Shown here in pieces: positions 5,684-8,007 of a DNA stretch of 8,007 bases. The notes under the pieces are model-generated. The model did no database searches. It was given only the letters and a program-made list of their open reading frames with translations, and was not told the DNA's origin. Every line of letters starts with the position of its first letter. The stretch's first letter is position 1. Source of the DNA: an uncultured bacterium (lineage in GTDB: Bacteria; Verrucomicrobiota; Kiritimatiellia; CAIKKV01); NCBI GenBank assembly GCA_903828035.1, contig CAIKKV010000446.1, positions 1 to 8,007 on the forward strand, in the 5' to 3' direction. Made by a program: the position numbers and the translations under genes.

Positions 5684-6712
5684 TTACTTGTTCTCTGGCG
5701 CCGCCGGCTGCGCGACCGGTTCGGTCGGCTTCAGCAGATCGGAATCGAATTTCATCCCGAGCGTCAGGCCGAGCTCCAGGAGCTTGGCCTTGATCTCGTT
5801 AAGCGACTTCTTTCCGAAGTTGCGGTAGCGGAGCATCTCCGGCTCGGACTTCTGCGCCAGCTCGCCAACGGTCGTGATGTTGGCGTTGTTGAGGCAGTTG
5901 GCCGCGCGCACGCTCAGCTCGATCTCGTTCACGCTCATGCCCAGGATCCGGTGGAGCTTCTCGCGCTCGGCGTCGGCCCGCAGCTCGGTCTCCTCGAACT
6001 CGATCACCTGGTTGCTGAAGTTGACAAAGATATCGAGGTGGTGGCGCAGGATTCCGGACGACATCGTCATCGCGTCGTCGGGCGTCACGCGGCCATCGGT
6101 CCAGACCTCGATGATGAGTTTGTCGTAATCCGTGCGCTGGCCGACGCGGGTGTTCTCCACGAGGAAGTTCACGCGGCGGACCGGCGAGAAGATCGAGTCA
6201 ACAGGAATGCGGCCAATCTCCTGGTCGTCCTTCTTGTTCCAGTCGGCCGGGCAGAACCCGCGACCGGTCTTGATCTCCATCTCCATGCTCAAGGCGCCAT
6301 CGTCGGCGAGAGTCGCCAGATGCATGCCGGGATTGAGCACTTCCACCTTGCCGTCGGTCACGATATCGGCGGCGGTTACGACGCCGGGGCCCTTCTTCTT
6401 CAGGGTGATCACGTGATTTTCGCGGCTGAAGCTCTTGAGCAACACCTTCTTGAGGTTCAGGATGATGTCGGTGACATCCTCCACAACCCCGGGAATGGCG
6501 TAGAACTCATGCGGCACCTTCTCGATCTTGACGGCCGAGATGGCCGCGCCCTCGAGCGACGAGAGAAGCACGCGGCGCAGGGAGTTCCCCAGCGTCCGTC
6601 CATATCCCTGCTCCAGCGGCTCCGCAATGAACTTCGCATAGGTGGGAGTGGCGCTGGCCTCGTCCTTCACCAGCCTCTTCGGCATTTCGAATCGACTTAA
6701 TCTTACTGGCAT
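5684..6712 (-). CDS. rpoA: DNA-directed RNA polymerase subunit alpha
   Basis: The alpha subunit starts RNA polymerase assembly as a dimer and contacts upstream promoter DNA and activators. The protein has 342 residues. The N-terminal domain (about 1-235) shows the signature RTLGNSLRRVLLSSLEGAAI at 39-58 for dimer and beta contacts, and GILRHHLDIF near 220. A linker rich in Glu and Arg (236-252) leads to the C-terminal domain (253-321), with ELSVRAANCL at 265-274. R269, N272 and K302 match E. coli R265, N268 and K298, which contact DNA, so UP-element recognition should be intact. A Pro/Ala-rich tail ends the protein. The start at 6712 is preferred to M10 because the residues before PKRLVKDE resemble the short leader found in other bacteria. 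The upstream GGGAAGGG is only a moderate ribosome binding site. It lies 43 nt after rpsD. Confidence 0.98.
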   Translation of the reverse strand: MPVRLSRFEMPKRLVKDEASATPTYAKFIAEPLEQGYGRTLGNSLRRVLLSSLEGAAISAVKIEKVPHEFYAIPGVVEDVTDIILNLKKVLLKSFSRENHVITLKKKGPGVVTAADIVTDGKVEVLNPGMHLATLADDGALSMEMEIKTGRGFCPADWNKKDDQEIGRIPVDSIFSPVRRVNFLVENTRVGQRTDYDKLIIEVWTDGRVTPDDAMTMSSGILRHHLDIFVNFSNQVIEFEETELRADAEREKLHRILGMSVNEIELSVRAANCLNNANITTVGELAQKSEPEMLRYRNFGKKSLNEIKAKLLELGLTLGMKFDSDLLKPTEPVAQPAAPENK

Positions 6713-6733
6713 TGCTTATACCCTTCCCACGGT

Positions 6734-6749
6734 CGGGGCGTGAGCCCCG
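6734..6749 (-). other. stem-loop in the rpsD-rpoA spacer
   Basis: CGGGGC (6734-6739) and GCCCCG (6744-6749) form a perfect 6-bp stem around a 4-nt loop, between the rpsD stop and the rpoA ribosome binding site. There is no U-run, so it should not terminate. The position matches that of the stem-loop after rpoA, which hints at a shared role in setting relative expression or mRNA stability. Confidence 0.5.
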
Positions 6750-6755
6750 TTCACC

Positions 6756-7385
6756 TTACTTCGAGTACAGTTCCACCACAAGCTGTTCGTTCACGAACGG
6801 CGCGATTTCGTCGCGGGTTGGGGCGCGCAGGATTTCGCCCGCGAACTGTTCCTTGTTCAGGATGATCCACGCCGGCACCTGGTGCCCGCGGGCCTCTCCC
6901 GTTTCCAGAACCGCCTTCACGGCCTCGCGGCCGGCCTCGATCACTTCCAGGCGGGTGCCCGGCTTGACCTGCATCGACGGAATATTGACAATGCGCCCGT
7001 TCAATTTGACATGACGGTGCAGCACGAACTGGCGTGCGGCCTTGCGGGAAGCGGCGAAGCCGAGGCGGTAGACGATATTGTCGAGCCGCATCTCCAGCAA
7101 CTGGAGCAGCGTCTCGCCGGTCACACCGCGCTTCTGCAGGGCGCGTTCGAAGAAGAGGCGGAACTGCCCCTCCTGCAACCCGTAAAAGCGTTTCAGGCGC
7201 TGCTTCTCGCGGAGCTGCTGGCCGTAATCGGACAGCTTGCGGCCACGGGCGCCATGCATTCCGGGCGCGGGGCGTTTCCGCTCCGCCACCGGGCATTTCG
7301 CCATGTAGCAACGGCTGCCCTTAAGGAACAGCTTCATCCCCTCCCGGCGGCACAGCCGGCAGGACGGTCCAATGTATCTGCCCAT
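6756..7385 (-). CDS. rpsD: 30S ribosomal protein S4, zinc-binding (C+) form
   Basis: S4 nucleates assembly of the 16S rRNA 5' domain. In many bacteria it also represses its own operon by binding the leader mRNA. The protein has 209 residues, the normal size. The N-terminus MGRYIGPSCRLCRREG and later RCYMAKC give four cysteines at 9, 12, 26 and 31, the zinc-finger arrangement of Thermus-type S4, absent from the C- form of E. coli. LREKQRLKRFYGL (58-70) and GVTGETLLQLLEMRLDN (87-103) are family signatures. The S4 RNA-binding domain covers about 99-160 (RLDNIVYRLGFAASRKAARQ). It ends in NEQLVVELYSK, as expected. AGGAGA lies upstream of the ATG. It lies 30 nt after rpsK. Confidence 0.98.
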   Translation of the reverse strand: MGRYIGPSCRLCRREGMKLFLKGSRCYMAKCPVAERKRPAPGMHGARGRKLSDYGQQLREKQRLKRFYGLQEGQFRLFFERALQKRGVTGETLLQLLEMRLDNIVYRLGFAASRKAARQFVLHRHVKLNGRIVNIPSMQVKPGTRLEVIEAGREAVKAVLETGEARGHQVPAWIILNKEQFAGEILRAPTRDEIAPFVNEQLVVELYSK

Positions 7386-7415
7386 CCGATATCTCCTGTT
7401 TCCAAATCTGTCTGT

Positions 7416-7898
7416 TTAGACGCGCCGGCGCTTACGAGGGCGGCAGCCGTTGTGCGGCATGGGCGTCAGATCCTTGATCACCGTCACCAGCAGGCCGGTG
7501 GCCTGCAGAGCGCGAATCGCCGACTCACGGCCCGCGCCGGGACCCTGCACCCGCACCTCCACCTCGGTCATGCCCTTGGAGACCGCCACGCGGGCCGCTT
7601 CCTGGCCGACCACGGTGGCCGCAAAGGCCGTACTCTTGCGGGAACCCTTGAACCCGGCCCGGCCGGCGCTGCTCCACGCGATCACGCCGCCGTGGGGATC
7701 GGAGATGGAGACCACGGTGTTATTGAACGAAGCCAGAATGTGCGCCACGCCCGTGGACGGACCACGAAACGCGTTCTTGCGCACCTTGATGGGCTCTTTC
7801 TTCTCGCCTTCCGCGAGTACCCCTTCCGCGGGACTTGCCGCGGCACCGGGCGCCGCCTGCGGCTCCCGGACCTCCTGCTCTTTGATCTCGTCTGCCAT
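7416..7898 (-). CDS. rpsK: 30S ribosomal protein S11 with acidic N-terminal extension
   Basis: S11 sits on the small-subunit platform near the mRNA exit and E site. Residues 44-160 match the family closely: [39 protein letters not shown] and the invariant end [16 protein letters not shown], including the Asn-Gly pair that is converted to isoaspartate in E. coli. The E. coli protein has 129 residues; this one has 160. The extra roughly 31 residues at the N-terminus are Glu/Ala/Pro-rich ([14 protein letters not shown], then [12 protein letters not shown]) and contrast with the basic KVRKN that follows. No internal ATG offers a shorter start before residue 110, and AAGGAT precedes the ATG at 7898, so the extension is probably translated. 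A GTG at codon 39 is the only plausible alternative. Confidence 0.97.
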   Translation of the reverse strand: MADEIKEQEVREPQAAPGAAASPAEGVLAEGEKKEPIKVRKNAFRGPSTGVAHILASFNNTVVSISDPHGGVIAWSSAGRAGFKGSRKSTAFAATVVGQEAARVAVSKGMTEVEVRVQGPGAGRESAIRALQATGLLVTVIKDLTPMPHNGCRPRKRRRV

Positions 7899-7928
7899 GC
7901 GATATCCTTGCCGTTGCTGTCTGGTTGC

Positions 7929-8007
7929 TTAAGACGATTTGGCCGCGGACCGGGCTTCCTTGCCCCGGATGGCGCCCACTGTGCGACGCGGACCCTTGCG
8001 CGTACGG
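7929..8007 (-). CDS. rpsM: 30S ribosomal protein S13, C-terminal end (gene continues past the window)
   Basis: Only the last 25 residues are present. They read RTRKGPRRTVGAIRGKEARS and end in AAKSS with a TAA stop. The RTRKGPRRTV stretch matches the S13 C-terminal signature (T-x-K-G-x-R-K/R-T-V), the basic tail that reaches the P-site tRNA. Its place 30 nt before rpsK is the classical order of the alpha operon. The tail after the signature, Arg/Lys/Ala-rich, is normal for the family. Confidence 0.95.
   Translation of the reverse strand, partial: RTRKGPRRTVGAIRGKEARSAAKSS

Noticed and set aside
5633..6700. A 355-codon open frame on the plus strand opposite rpoA
   Set aside because: rpoA on the minus strand is unambiguous. 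The opposing frame is an artefact of codon composition.
6751..7311. Alternative minus-strand frame inside rpsD
   Set aside because: The S4 frame is certain from its cysteines and signatures. This one is a shifted-frame shadow.

Overview
The window is a GC-rich bacterial chromosome segment from a Gram-negative organism. Two exported proteins of outer-membrane type and three lipopolysaccharide-kinase-like proteins point to a cell with an outer membrane and phosphorylated LPS or another phosphorylated glycan. The combination of an OmpA-type protein carrying thrombospondin type 3 repeats, weak or absent Shine-Dalgarno sites on some genes, and extended ribosomal proteins suggests the PVC group (Verrucomicrobiota or Kiritimatiellota). 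That placement is an inference and no marker here proves it.

Layout: (1) 1-413, plus strand, the C-terminal third of a MATE-family multidrug/cation exporter. (2) 493-1044, plus strand, a small secreted beta-barrel-like protein ending in Phe. (3) A strong bidirectional terminator at 1065-1099 separates it from the convergent gene (4) 1118-2461, minus strand, an OmpA-family protein with a barrel-like N-terminal part, TSP3 calcium-binding repeats and a peptidoglycan-binding C-terminal domain. (5) 2544-3308, minus strand, a WaaP/KdkA-like sugar kinase with an intact catalytic set. (6) A 116-nt divergent intergenic region with a good sigma70-type promoter leads to (7) two abutting plus-strand genes, 3425-4270 and 4271-5119, which encode paralogous kinase-fold proteins whose catalytic-loop aspartate is not in its usual place. 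(8) A second bidirectional terminator at 5117-5153 separates these from (9) the minus-strand ribosomal alpha operon, rpsM (partial)-rpsK-rpsD-rpoA-rplQ, from 8007 down to 5171 in the classical order.

The alpha operon is a housekeeping block: S13, S11 and S4 of the small subunit, the RNA polymerase alpha subunit and L17 of the large subunit. The left two thirds is an envelope-oriented block: export, outer-membrane proteins and LPS-kinase-like enzymes. The most unusual content is the trio of kinase-fold genes at 2544-5119. All three have Asp-(Leu/Phe)-Glu where most kinases have Asp-Phe-Gly, but only the divergently transcribed one keeps the standard catalytic loop. No RNA genes, CRISPR arrays, insertion sequences or phage genes were seen, and no stretch over 300 bases lacks a gene.
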